Source: JADJPL01 sp964607915 (lineage in GTDB: Bacteria > Bacteroidota > Bacteroidia > Chitinophagales > Saprospiraceae). From it: DNA of 11,760 nucleotides. The notes under the pieces are model-generated. The model was not told where the DNA came from. It did no database searches and saw only the letters and a program-made list of their open reading frames with translations. A program made the translations under genes and the position numbers. This document shows, piece by piece, positions 1 through 7,452 of the stretch. Location of the stretch: assembly GCA_964607915.1 (NCBI GenBank), contig CAZSMU010000128.1:1-11760 (forward strand). The letters are read 5' to 3'. Numbering within the stretch: position 1 is the first letter of the stretch; every line of letters begins with the position of its first letter.

Positions 1-2
1 GC

Positions 3-308
3 GCAGGGCAGGACCAGCGCATCCGTGCCCAGACCGGGTTGGAGCTGCCTGACTACGTCTGGATGCTCCTTTATCCCAACCCCAGCAATGGGGTCGTGCA
101 CCTGCAGATCAATACCCCCGAAGACTCCCCGAACGGCTGCCAACTGCGCATACTCGACGCCCTCGGACGGGAGCTGAAGCGAATGGATCGCCTGCAATCG
201 GGCAGCTATACCGTGGAACTCTCGGGAAGTCCGGCAGGCCTGTACTATTTCGTGCTGTTCGACAGCGGGCAGATACCGGTGGCTTCGCAGCGCGTGCTGT
301 TGCGCTGA
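3..308 (+). CDS. C-terminal part of a T9SS (Por secretion system) cargo protein, 5'-truncated
   Basis: The open frame enters from the left edge and ends at TGA 306-308; only about 101 residues are visible. They form a type A T9SS C-terminal sorting domain: the LYPNPSNG motif at about 70-95, a beta-rich stretch containing QLRILDALGRELKR, then SGSYTVELSGSPAGLYYFVL and the short basic end QRVLLR. This domain directs a Sec-exported protein through the type IX machinery to the cell surface or medium and is normally cleaved off. The passenger domain lies outside the window, so its activity cannot be named. The first TTG in frame (39-41) sits inside the domain and is not the real start. The neighbouring gene is convergent. 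The sorting domain is confident; the rest of the protein is unknown. Confidence 0.85.
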   Translation, partial: AGQDQRIRAQTGLELPDYVWMLLYPNPSNGVVHLQINTPEDSPNGCQLRILDALGRELKRMDRLQSGSYTVELSGSPAGLYYFVLFDSGQIPVASQRVLLR

Positions 309-314
309 GCTCTA

Positions 315-341
315 GTAGGACGTTGCATGCAACGTCCCTAC
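315..341. repeat. Perfect 20-bp palindrome (REP-like or bidirectional terminator stem) in a convergent spacer
   Basis: Positions 318-337 read GGACGTTGCATGCAACGTCC, which equals its own reverse complement. The symmetry extends outward to GTA at 315-317 and TAC at 339-341 if one extra C (338) is allowed as a bulge. It fills most of the 47-bp gap between two convergent stop codons (308 and 356). A hairpin here could end transcription from both sides, but no U-tract follows on either strand, so a repetitive extragenic palindrome is equally likely. Confidence 0.6.
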
Positions 342-355
342 CGGAGCCCTGACCC

Positions 356-1894
356 TCAGCGCAGCGCAGAGAACTGGTAGTCCCGGAACTCCAGGATATG
401 GACGTAGCGGTTTTCAAAATAGCTCACATTATCCGATAGTTCCGCACTGGTCGCCCCGGGAACGAGTACCGGTTTGAACTCAAACCAGGTGTGCAGGTAA
501 TGCCCAGGGTTTCGGGGCATATAGTGCTGGAAGTGGACACCGTACTCGGAGAGCATGCGGCCCAAATACAGGAAAAGATCGTAGCCCTGGAACGCTGCCA
601 TATCCGGTACCGTACCGTAGGTGTCAAAGTACGATTTTCGGAAAGCTTTTGCGCCTTCGTCCAGAGGATCCAGGAAGGCATGGGTGCTCACGCGCACGTG
701 CAGGCGTTCGAAGTATTCGTACTCAAAATTTTCGTATTCCATCCACGGCGGCATACCATAGACCGCGATTTTTTGGTTTTCGGTCTTTGCCTCGGCGATG
801 CGGCGCAAGAGGAAGAAAATAAAATTCTGGTCGGCCCAGGAGGGGATGATGATAGCGACCTGTTCCCTTCCCTTGAGGGCGGGGGCAACGGAGATGCCCG
901 CATACGAGGGGTTGGTCACGTTCAAGGTGCGCAAGGGTTGGGCTTGCGGGTTGCCCGCGAACTCCAGGTTGGCCTTTTGGAGGAACTCCACGCAGGTCTT
1001 TTCGGCGGCATTTTCCCGTGAGACGAGCAGGATTTCTTCCGGGGCGAACTCGCGCAGTGCATGTTGCAACTGCGCCCGGCAGTGGCTTTCCAGGGAAGGA
1101 CTGACCTGCACAAAGCCCGGGTTTTTCTCCACCAGGCCGGGGACTGCGCTATACGGCGAAACGAGCACCTTCTTGCTCTTTTGCGCAAAATCTGCGGCCA
1201 TCCGGATATTTTCACGGCGGTAGGGGCCTATGATTACGTCGGCTTCCTGCAGGGCTGGCTGTCCCAGCAGGCTGGCCATTGCCTGTCCGTCGGCCCGGGT
1301 ATCCAGTGCTTGGACTTCAATAGAGATCCCTTCTTCTTCCAACAGGGGGCCTGCCAGTTTCAGGCCCGCGTAGAAATTGAGCGCCCATGCGGTGACCTTG
1401 CTGTCGACACCGGCGCTACTCCCTTCGGCAGCCCCTGCTGAAAAAGGCAGGGCCAACGCGACTTTATACGTATTTTTCTTTTCTACGGGCACCCATCCTC
1501 TCGTCCTCCAGTCTTCTTCTTCCGCTGGTTTGGGCAAGACCTGCGGGGCGGGGAGGTTGATTTTCCGCGGGGGATACGACGGGTAGGACGAAATGCGCGG
1601 GGTGTTGGTCAGCATGGAATACCGCAGGGTATCCATTTTTTCGCGCGGGCCGCTGAGTACCCGTATCCATTGTTGTTTCACCGGATCATAGACGAGGGTA
1701 GGCCGAATATCCTCCAGGTATTCGGCGTCCTTCTTGGTCGGTTTGGCGGCCGTTTCCTTTTCCGGTTTGGATTTGGGCTCGGCCTGGGCAGGCCGCAGGG
1801 CTTTGCAGCCGCTCAGGGCGATAAAGCTGAAGAGGAGAGCGGTCAGCGTTTTATTCCCACTCAATGGTGGCAGGTGGTTTGGTACTGATATCAT
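356..1894 (-). CDS. Periplasmic-binding-protein-fold lipoprotein (LIV/receptor-ligand-binding type)
   Basis: This 512-residue predicted lipoprotein has a lipobox LSGC with the lipidated Cys at residue 30 from the ATG. A Lys/Glu/Pro-rich linker follows (about 31-140, including DAEYLEDIRPTLVYDP). From about 142 to 510 there is a type 1 periplasmic-binding fold, opening with YKVALALPF and containing ADVIIGPYRRENI and KKVLVSPYSA, as in branched-chain amino acid receptors. Relatives after guaA in other Bacteroidetes often carry LysM repeats; I see none here. No permease or ATPase is nearby, so a role in sensing or envelope maintenance is as plausible as transport. The ATG at 1894 lies inside guaA. 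An in-frame TTG at 1864 gives a more typical signal peptide (LSGNKTLTALLFSFIALSGC) and a shorter, 14-bp overlap. Neither start has a clear ribosome site. Translational coupling to guaA is likely. Confidence 0.75.
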   Translation of the reverse strand: MISVPNHLPPLSGNKTLTALLFSFIALSGCKALRPAQAEPKSKPEKETAAKPTKKDAEYLEDIRPTLVYDPVKQQWIRVLSGPREKMDTLRYSMLTNTPRISSYPSYPPRKINLPAPQVLPKPAEEEDWRTRGWVPVEKKNTYKVALALPFSAGAAEGSSAGVDSKVTAWALNFYAGLKLAGPLLEEEGISIEVQALDTRADGQAMASLLGQPALQEADVIIGPYRRENIRMAADFAQKSKKVLVSPYSAVPGLVEKNPGFVQVSPSLESHCRAQLQHALREFAPEEILLVSRENAAEKTCVEFLQKANLEFAGNPQAQPLRTLNVTNPSYAGISVAPALKGREQVAIIIPSWADQNFIFFLLRRIAEAKTENQKIAVYGMPPWMEYENFEYEYFERLHVRVSTHAFLDPLDEGAKAFRKSYFDTYGTVPDMAAFQGYDLFLYLGRMLSEYGVHFQHYMPRNPGHYLHTWFEFKPVLVPGATSAELSDNVSYFENRYVHILEFRDYQFSALR

Positions 1895-3404
1895 AGACGA
1901 CCCGGTTTATACCTTTGACATGATTGATAATATCGCTCGATATTTTAGCCAGCAGTTCGTAGGGCAGATGGCTCCACTCTGCGGTCATGCCGTCGAGGGA
2001 GTTGACGGCCCGCAGGGCGACGGCCTGTTCGTAGGTGCGTTCATCACCCATGACCCCCACCGACTGAACGGGCAGCAGGATAGCCCCAGCCTGCCATACC
2101 TGATCGTACCAGCCCGAAGATTTCAGGTGGCCGATATAGATGGCATCGGCTTCCTGGAGCAGGCGGACTTTTTCCTCCGTCACTTCGCCCAGGATGCGGA
2201 TTCCGAGCCCTGGTCCTGGAAAAGGGTGCCGCCCGAGGATAGCCTCCGGCAACCCGAGCTCCCGCCCTACCCGGCGCACTTCATCTTTGAAGAGCATACG
2301 CAGGGGCTCTACGATGCGGAGGTGCAATTTTTCGGGTAGTCCCCCTACGTTGTGGTGGGATTTTATCGTCACCGATGGGCCGTGTACCGAGACCGATTCG
2401 ATGACGTCCGGATAAATCGTTCCTTGCCCTAACCAACGAATGGCCTGGTCCTGGGCTTCCAGGATACGACCTTCTTCTTCGAATACCTCTACAAACAGAC
2501 GGCCTATCGTTTTGCGTTTCTCCTCCGGGTTGGACTTTCCTCTCAGCGCGTCATAAAAGCGGGCGCGCGCATCCACTCCCACGACATGGAGCCCCATCCC
2601 CTCATAGGATTGCAGGACTTCGCTGAATTCATTTTTCCGCAACAGCCCATTATCCACAAAGAAGCAGACCAGTTGTTTTCCGATGGCGCGGTGCAGCAGC
2701 ATAGCTGCCACAGAAGAATCCACCCCACCGGAAAGCCCCATCAACACGTGGTCCTCCCCGATTTGGGCGCGCAGGGCCTCCACGGTGTGTTCTACAAAGG
2801 AGGCAGGGGTCCAGTCGCCGCTGCAGCCCGCCAATCCCAATACGAAATTCTTCAGCAGTAAGGCACCCTCGAGGCTGTGGGTCACTTCGGGGTGGAACTG
2901 CAGGCAATACACCGGGGCGCCGAACGCGCCTGATTTGCTTCGGAAGGCCGCTACTTCGATACTATCTGTCCCGGCGATCAACTCGAACTGCGCGGGGATC
3001 TGCGCGATGGTATCCCCGTGAGACATCCAGACCTGGCTGCGTTCCGGGACCCCGCTAAACAGGGTATCTTCGGAGCGGATGGTGCGGAGCTGTGCCTTGC
3101 CATACTCCCGCTTGTCGGAACGCAGCACTTCCCCTCCAAAATACCGGGCGATGTACTGGGCACCGTAGCAGATGGCCAGTACCGGGAGCCGGCCTATCAG
3201 TTTTTCCAAATCGGGGTGCAGTGCCTGGGCATCCGTCACCGAGAACGGGCTACCGGAGAGGATAATGCCCTTATAGCTATCGTCCAGGACAGGTACCTTG
3301 TTGTAGGGTACGATTTCACTGTACACGTTGAACTCGCGTATCCTGCGGGCTATCAACTGTGTATATTGGGAGCCGAAGTCGAGGATGAGGATTTTTTCAG
3401 TCAT
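1851..3404 (-). CDS. guaA: GMP synthase (glutamine-hydrolysing)
   Basis: This enzyme converts XMP to GMP in the cytoplasm using ATP and glutamine, the last step of de novo guanine nucleotide synthesis. The 517 residues match the usual length (about 510-525). The N-terminal class I glutamine amidotransferase domain (1-190) opens with ILDFGSQYTQLIARRIRE. Its triad is visible as Cys79 in LAICYGAQ, with His171 and Glu173 in LQFHPEVTHS. The ATP-pyrophosphatase domain starts near 200 and has the PP-loop SGGVDSS (225-231) and FVDNGLLRKNE. The C-terminal dimerisation and XMP-binding part includes RHPFPGPGLGIRI and ends NRVVYDISTKPPATIEWE. All key residues are present. The start is the only nearby ATG, fitting the family N-terminus. 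It lies 60 bp downstream of the OmpA-like gene, with its own probable -7 box, and overlaps the following lipoprotein gene. Confidence 0.97.
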   Translation of the reverse strand: MTEKILILDFGSQYTQLIARRIREFNVYSEIVPYNKVPVLDDSYKGIILSGSPFSVTDAQALHPDLEKLIGRLPVLAICYGAQYIARYFGGEVLRSDKREYGKAQLRTIRSEDTLFSGVPERSQVWMSHGDTIAQIPAQFELIAGTDSIEVAAFRSKSGAFGAPVYCLQFHPEVTHSLEGALLLKNFVLGLAGCSGDWTPASFVEHTVEALRAQIGEDHVLMGLSGGVDSSVAAMLLHRAIGKQLVCFFVDNGLLRKNEFSEVLQSYEGMGLHVVGVDARARFYDALRGKSNPEEKRKTIGRLFVEVFEEEGRILEAQDQAIRWLGQGTIYPDVIESVSVHGPSVTIKSHHNVGGLPEKLHLRIVEPLRMLFKDEVRRVGRELGLPEAILGRHPFPGPGLGIRILGEVTEEKVRLLQEADAIYIGHLKSSGWYDQVWQAGAILLPVQSVGVMGDERTYEQAVALRAVNSLDGMTAEWSHLPYELLAKISSDIINHVKGINRVVYDISTKPPATIEWE

Positions 3405-3408
3405 AGAG

Positions 3409-3416
3409 CAAAGGTA
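3409..3416 (-). promoter_or_regulatory. Probable Bacteroidetes -7 box (TACCTTTG) for guaA
   Basis: Read on the minus strand, TACCTTTG matches the TAnnTTTG consensus of Bacteroidetes housekeeping sigma promoters. It ends only 4 nt before the guaA ATG, so a start site about 7 nt downstream would give an essentially leaderless mRNA. A possible -33 TTG lies upstream, but its 14-nt spacer is shorter than usual (about 19). Confidence 0.4.
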
Positions 3417-3464
3417 AATGGAGAATCTGACAATGTGGAATCTTTTTAGAGCGCTTTGAGGGGG

Positions 3465-4898
3465 TTAAAAATCGAGCAGGAACTCCACCCGTCGGTTTTT
3501 CTCCCGGCCTTCTGCAGTTTTGTTATCGCCTAGCGGCCGGGTTTCACCCAGGCCTTCCCAGGAGAGACGCCGGGGGCCTATCCCTTTGGATACCAGGTAA
3601 TCGTAGCAGGTACGGGCGCGATTTTCAGAAAGTCGGAGGTTATTTTCGGCTGTACCGACATCGTCGGTGTGGGCTTGTATCCGGAGTTTGAAATCGGGAT
3701 ATTTGCGCATGATGTCCACTACTTTGTCGAGAATGGGCATAGAGGGGGGCCGCAGGGTGGCGCTGCCCGGCAGGAACTGCACGGCATATCGGGCACTGTC
3801 CAGGAGGTTCTGGTCTGATTTATCCACTTCAGGGCAGCCCCCGCGCAGGGGTGGCCCCGGAGTATAGGGGCATTTGTCTGATTTATCGGCGACTCCGTCA
3901 CTATCTGTATCCGGGCAGCCGGCGGTTTGGGCTGAGCCGGCGAGTTCGGGGCAATCATCGGATGTATCCGGAATGCCATCGCCATCCTGATCCGGGCAGC
4001 CGGAAGCGCGGGTCGGGCCTGCTTCAGTCGGGCAGCGGTCTTCTTTATCCGGTACACCATCGCCATCCTGGTCGCGGTCGGGGCATCCCTTTCTTGAGGC
4101 GGGGCCTGATTCCAGTGGGCACGCATCCTCTTTATCGGCTATACCGTCGCCATCTGCGTCCGGGCAGCCCTGGACAGGGCCGGCCATATCGGGGCATGCG
4201 TCACGCAAATCGGGGATTCCGTCGCCATCGGTATCCGGGCAGCCGGAAGTAGTAGAAGGGCCGGGGGTATCGGGACAGGTATCGGACGCGTCGGGGGTTC
4301 CGTCGCGGTCGCGGTCGGCGGAGGGTCCATCGCTTCGGTTCGGCACATTTCCTTTGTAGCGCGCGGGGGCGCGCATTTTTATCCCGGCGCTGAGAAGAAG
4401 CTGGTCCGGGTTCTCTTTCAGCCCCAGACGGTATTCCAGTTGAGTGGAAAAAGTGAGCCCTTTAGTTAGCCGCAGGTCGAGGGCAGCGCCCAAAGGCACA
4501 CGGAACCCACCTTTATTGAAACCCGACGTGTGGTAGCCCGCGCCGAACAATAGAGCAGCATTGAACCCCGCTTCCGGGGTATAGTAGCGCAGCAGAAACT
4601 GTACATCGCCCCCGAGATAGGTCTCTTTGTCGCGGGCGCCCGTCCCTTTTATGGGGTAGAACACTTCTCCCATGCGCAGTGGGAAAGCGACGTCCAGGCT
4701 TTTGCCCAATTGGTAGAGGTAGCCAAACTCGTAGCCAAATGAGAAATCTTTTCGCAGCAGTACCGAGGTCTGCGGGAAATCCTGGTTGAGCAGGAAGGCG
4801 CGCAAGGCGAAGCCCTCCCCGGGGGAAGCAGCCGAACGCTGCTGCGCGTTCAGGTGAACAAAAACCAGAAAGAACCACAAGACCAATGCGTTGCGCAT
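3465..4898 (-). CDS. OmpA-family outer membrane protein with six thrombospondin type 3 (calcium-binding) repeats
   Basis: This exported envelope protein should tie the outer membrane to peptidoglycan. The signal peptide MRNALVLWFFLVFVHLNAQ is followed by a beta-rich N-terminal region with strand-like FGYEFGYLYQLG and LRLTKGLTFSTQLEYRLG (about 25-185), probably a small barrel. Six tandem TSP3 repeats of roughly 25-29 residues follow (about 195-357), each with a DxDxDGxxD calcium loop and CP...GCP cysteines. The C-terminal OmpA/MotB domain (about 372-477) includes RIQAHTDDVGTAENNLRLSE and ends RRVEFLLDF. The ATG at 4898 gives a clean signal peptide; an in-frame GTG at 4907 would add three residues (480 total). 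The gene is 31-40 bp after nusB, so cotranscription is likely. The architecture is common in Bacteroidetes, where such proteins support gliding and cell-envelope integrity; the specific role here is not determinable. Confidence 0.9.
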   Translation of the reverse strand: MRNALVLWFFLVFVHLNAQQRSAASPGEGFALRAFLLNQDFPQTSVLLRKDFSFGYEFGYLYQLGKSLDVAFPLRMGEVFYPIKGTGARDKETYLGGDVQFLLRYYTPEAGFNAALLFGAGYHTSGFNKGGFRVPLGAALDLRLTKGLTFSTQLEYRLGLKENPDQLLLSAGIKMRAPARYKGNVPNRSDGPSADRDRDGTPDASDTCPDTPGPSTTSGCPDTDGDGIPDLRDACPDMAGPVQGCPDADGDGIADKEDACPLESGPASRKGCPDRDQDGDGVPDKEDRCPTEAGPTRASGCPDQDGDGIPDTSDDCPELAGSAQTAGCPDTDSDGVADKSDKCPYTPGPPLRGGCPEVDKSDQNLLDSARYAVQFLPGSATLRPPSMPILDKVVDIMRKYPDFKLRIQAHTDDVGTAENNLRLSENRARTCYDYLVSKGIGPRRLSWEGLGETRPLGDNKTAEGREKNRRVEFLLDF

Positions 4899-4938
4899 AG
4901 TGTTCACATCTTATACAGACCCGGCCCGGGGGGCAGGG

Positions 4939-5877
4939 CTACTCCTCTACCAGGCCTCTCCCCTCTTTTTTGATTTTGCCTTCGGCATCCAGTTTTTTCA
5001 TCAGGCGATCCAGGATGCCGTTGATGAAGTCTTTACTCTTCTCCGTACTATACAATTTGGAGATTTCCACAAACTCGTTGAGGGTTACCTTGGCAGGGAT
5101 GGAAGGGAAATGCAGCAATTCGCAAAGGGCCATTTTCAAAAGGATCATATCCAGGACGGCGACCCGTTCGGCGTCCCAGTTTTTCAATGCCGGCTCGATG
5201 AGCTGGAGCAGGGCGGTGTCCTCTTCATAGACCAGCCGCAGCAGTTTTTCCCCGAAGTCGGTCGTCGCCTCCGCTGGTGGTCGGTACTCCTCATAGAACA
5301 GTGGGCCCACGGGCAGGGCTTTGACCATTTTTTTCATTGCCCCGACTACGAGCGACTCGTCGTCCGTTCGGTTGGGGTAGTGGTCTTCGATAGCGTCTTC
5401 GAGGGTTTCGCTGTTGAGGCATTGGCGGAGCAGTTCCAGCAATTGCCCGGCATGGTCGTCATGGCCCGGAGACTCCAGCAGTAGGTATGCCTTGTAGCCC
5501 TCCCGCTTTGCGAAGTCCTGATATAGCGTGCGCACCAGATCCTCATCCACCTTATCGTTCAGGCGGTAGAGCTTGAACAGGCGGGCCAGCCCTTCGTTGT
5601 GGCGCAGGGAGTCCATGAGCTGGTTTTGGGCCAGGCGCGGCGTGAAGACCTTATCCCCCTCTGTAGGACGGTGCCGGGAAGCGCGTTTTTCCGCATCTTT
5701 CTCCGCATACTCCACTACCCGGATGAAATACAGCACATAGAACAGGTACAATTCGAAAGACTGTGAGATCGAATCCCGGTAGCGGCGCATCACGTCGGGA
5801 AGCCCGAGGGATTTGTCGCGGCCAAGGGCATACAGCATCTGCATGACTTTTATGCGGACGTTTCTTCTGCTCAGCAT
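4939..5877 (-). CDS. nusB: Transcription antitermination factor NusB, long Bacteroidetes form
   Basis: NusB binds boxA RNA with NusE (S10) and joins the antitermination complex on rRNA operons. The 312 residues are about twice the E. coli length (about 140), as is typical of Bacteroidetes. The Arg-rich N-terminus MLSRRNVRIKVMQMLYAL resembles the RNA-binding start of NusB. The middle (about 25-170) is a lineage-specific helical insertion. The conserved NusB core lies near the C-terminus (about 205-300), with NWDAERVAVLDMILLKMAL and IPAKVTLNEFVEISKLYSTEKSKDFINGILD. The ATG at 5877 gives the expected N-terminus. It follows the BT_3928-like gene by 81 bp and precedes the OmpA-like gene. In many Bacteroidetes nusB sits beside yajC (from memory); that partner is not here. 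Confidence 0.93.
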   Translation of the reverse strand: MLSRRNVRIKVMQMLYALGRDKSLGLPDVMRRYRDSISQSFELYLFYVLYFIRVVEYAEKDAEKRASRHRPTEGDKVFTPRLAQNQLMDSLRHNEGLARLFKLYRLNDKVDEDLVRTLYQDFAKREGYKAYLLLESPGHDDHAGQLLELLRQCLNSETLEDAIEDHYPNRTDDESLVVGAMKKMVKALPVGPLFYEEYRPPAEATTDFGEKLLRLVYEEDTALLQLIEPALKNWDAERVAVLDMILLKMALCELLHFPSIPAKVTLNEFVEISKLYSTEKSKDFINGILDRLMKKLDAEGKIKKEGRGLVEE

Positions 5878-5904
5878 GTAGGCATTTGTGTATCAAGAAG
5901 TTCA

Positions 5905-5918
5905 GCGGTTTAAACCGC
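5905..5918. repeat. 14-bp perfect palindrome in the nusB upstream region
   Basis: GCGGTTTAAACCGC is its own reverse complement and sits in the 81-bp gap between the BT_3928-like gene and nusB. As RNA it could fold into a 5-bp hairpin with a TTAA loop. No T-run follows it on the minus strand, so a classical terminator is not supported. It could be an operator for a dimeric regulator or a dispersed palindromic repeat. Confidence 0.4.
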
Positions 5919-5958
5919 AATATAAGGTCGTCGTGGTCGGTCGTATTCTCTGTGGAAG

Positions 5959-7437
5959 CTATCGGATGAACCCGGATTTGATTTCATCAAAAGCGGGGAA
6001 TTTCCGGATATGCCAGTTTTTGACGATAGTACCGTCTTTAAACAGGATGGGGCCCGGGTTGGAGCGGATCATCGTTTTCAGCAGGATATCGTCGGCGATG
6101 AGCACCGGATAGTCAATTCCGGCGGTCTTTTTGAAATCCTCGATCTGCTCTTTTGCGCCGTACGCGACGATGGCCACAGCCCGGATGTCTTCTTCAGCTG
6201 CTGCCTTCATCACCGGGTTTATCTTTTCTTTCCAGCGTTTAATGTATTCAGGATCCCAGGAGTAGGCATTAGCTTCGACCTTCCGCTTGCCGACTTTGAG
6301 CACCCGTTGAACCAGCTCGACCGAATTGGCTGTCCGGATGGTATCGGTGGCGAAGGTAGTATCCGGAACGGTGATCATTTTGGTGTGTACCGTGCCTTCG
6401 AGGTGGTGGGCGATGATCATGAAGTTATAGCCCTGCAGACCCAATAGTTCGTCCGTCACGTCCATACCGTCCAGGTTACTCACTTCGAACTCGCTGATTT
6501 TGGTAGGTGCGATAGCTGGTTCGGACTTGATCTGTTCCATGTCCCATTGTTCGGAGGGGTATTTGGCCATCTCCTTCAGGAACTGGTCGAAGGGCAGCTC
6601 CAGGGTCTCGCCGTTCGATTTGCGGGTGAGGCGATACGCGATGATTTTCACGTTTTGTGACGCTTCCATTTCCTGAGCTTTTTTCTCCCGGACATTCACC
6701 CCGACCTTGAAGGGGCGGAAATCCGTGTGTGGGAGATCCCATACGAAGTTGCTGAAGCAATACAGCAGCAGTGCGGGCACCGCCCCCCAGAACGCCACTC
6801 TGCGCACCACAGGTGTGCCGAGCTGGTGCATGCGGGCATGGCCGAAGATAAAGATGAACGCTGGCACCAGTAACGCTACATCCTTGAGGAAAGACACCTT
6901 GGGCTCCAACTTCAGGAAATCGCCGAAACAACCGCAATCGGTGACTTTCATATTGGTGGCTACATAAGGCCCCCAGTTGGAAAAGTCAAAAAAGTTGACC
7001 CCGCTGGGCACATAGCCCGTGAGATAGGTGAAGCCGGTGAGCACCGTAAAGAAGAGGACCAGCAACAAAAAAGCCCATGCCGATACCCTGGGCAGGTAGC
7101 CGACGATGAGGGCGATGCCCAGCACGATTTCGAACACGATCATAATCACCGCGAAAGACTCCACATAGCCGCTCAGGAAAGGGAACAGCGGAGCAATTCC
7201 CGACAGGGCCGTCGCTTCGAACGTACCTTCAAAGGCAGCGAAGTACTGCCCCATTTTATACGCCGTGCCCAGTGGGTCAATCGCTTTGACCCAACCCGAG
7301 ACGACGAATAGCGTACCCGCAAAGAACTGCAGATAACTCAGCGGCCAGTTCTGTACCCGCTTCAGTCCAAAGCCGGCTACCAGGGTCAGAGCCAGTGCCG
7401 TTATGGCGATATACAATAATAAAAGTCCCAGTGTCAT
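5959..7437 (-). CDS. BT_3928-type DoxX/MauE membrane protein with a C-terminal thioredoxin-like domain lacking CxxC
   Basis: This is a 492-residue inner-membrane protein. Hydrophobic segments are visible near 2-24, 33-51, 92-114, 118-142, 184-200 and 212-230. The sequence VTDCGCFGDF (Cys168, Cys170) is the cysteine motif of MauE/DoxX-like proteins, which are linked to periplasmic redox chemistry. The soluble C-terminal part (about 250-492) looks thioredoxin-like near its end: IDYPVLIADD, SNPGPILFKDGTIV (cis-Pro-type loop, about 460-470) and NWHIRKFP. Where a CxxC active site would be expected there is AYSWDPEYI, with no cysteines, so it is unlikely to be an ordinary disulfide oxidoreductase. 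It resembles the BT_3928 family, whose function is unknown to me. It starts at ATG 7437, 15 bp after the DUF1599 gene, a pairing I recall from other Bacteroidetes. Confidence 0.8.
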   Translation of the reverse strand: MTLGLLLLYIAITALALTLVAGFGLKRVQNWPLSYLQFFAGTLFVVSGWVKAIDPLGTAYKMGQYFAAFEGTFEATALSGIAPLFPFLSGYVESFAVIMIVFEIVLGIALIVGYLPRVSAWAFLLLVLFFTVLTGFTYLTGYVPSGVNFFDFSNWGPYVATNMKVTDCGCFGDFLKLEPKVSFLKDVALLVPAFIFIFGHARMHQLGTPVVRRVAFWGAVPALLLYCFSNFVWDLPHTDFRPFKVGVNVREKKAQEMEASQNVKIIAYRLTRKSNGETLELPFDQFLKEMAKYPSEQWDMEQIKSEPAIAPTKISEFEVSNLDGMDVTDELLGLQGYNFMIIAHHLEGTVHTKMITVPDTTFATDTIRTANSVELVQRVLKVGKRKVEANAYSWDPEYIKRWKEKINPVMKAAAEEDIRAVAIVAYGAKEQIEDFKKTAGIDYPVLIADDILLKTMIRSNPGPILFKDGTIVKNWHIRKFPAFDEIKSGFIR

Positions 7438-7452
7438 AACGTATCGATAATT

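Noticed and set aside
491..1021. Plus-strand 176-codon frame inside the lipoprotein gene
   Set aside because: It is a shadow of the minus-strand lipoprotein gene. The opposite strand has a signal peptide, lipobox and recognisable fold, while this frame has none.
3425..3470. Terminator after the OmpA-like gene
   Set aside because: Only a 6-bp A/T arm pair (TTTTTA...TAAAAA) with a long loop is present, with no GC stem.
3851..4252. Arg/Gly-rich plus-strand frame over the TSP3 repeats
   Set aside because: Its low-complexity composition is simply the complement of the Asp/Gly/Pro-rich repeats in the OmpA-family gene.
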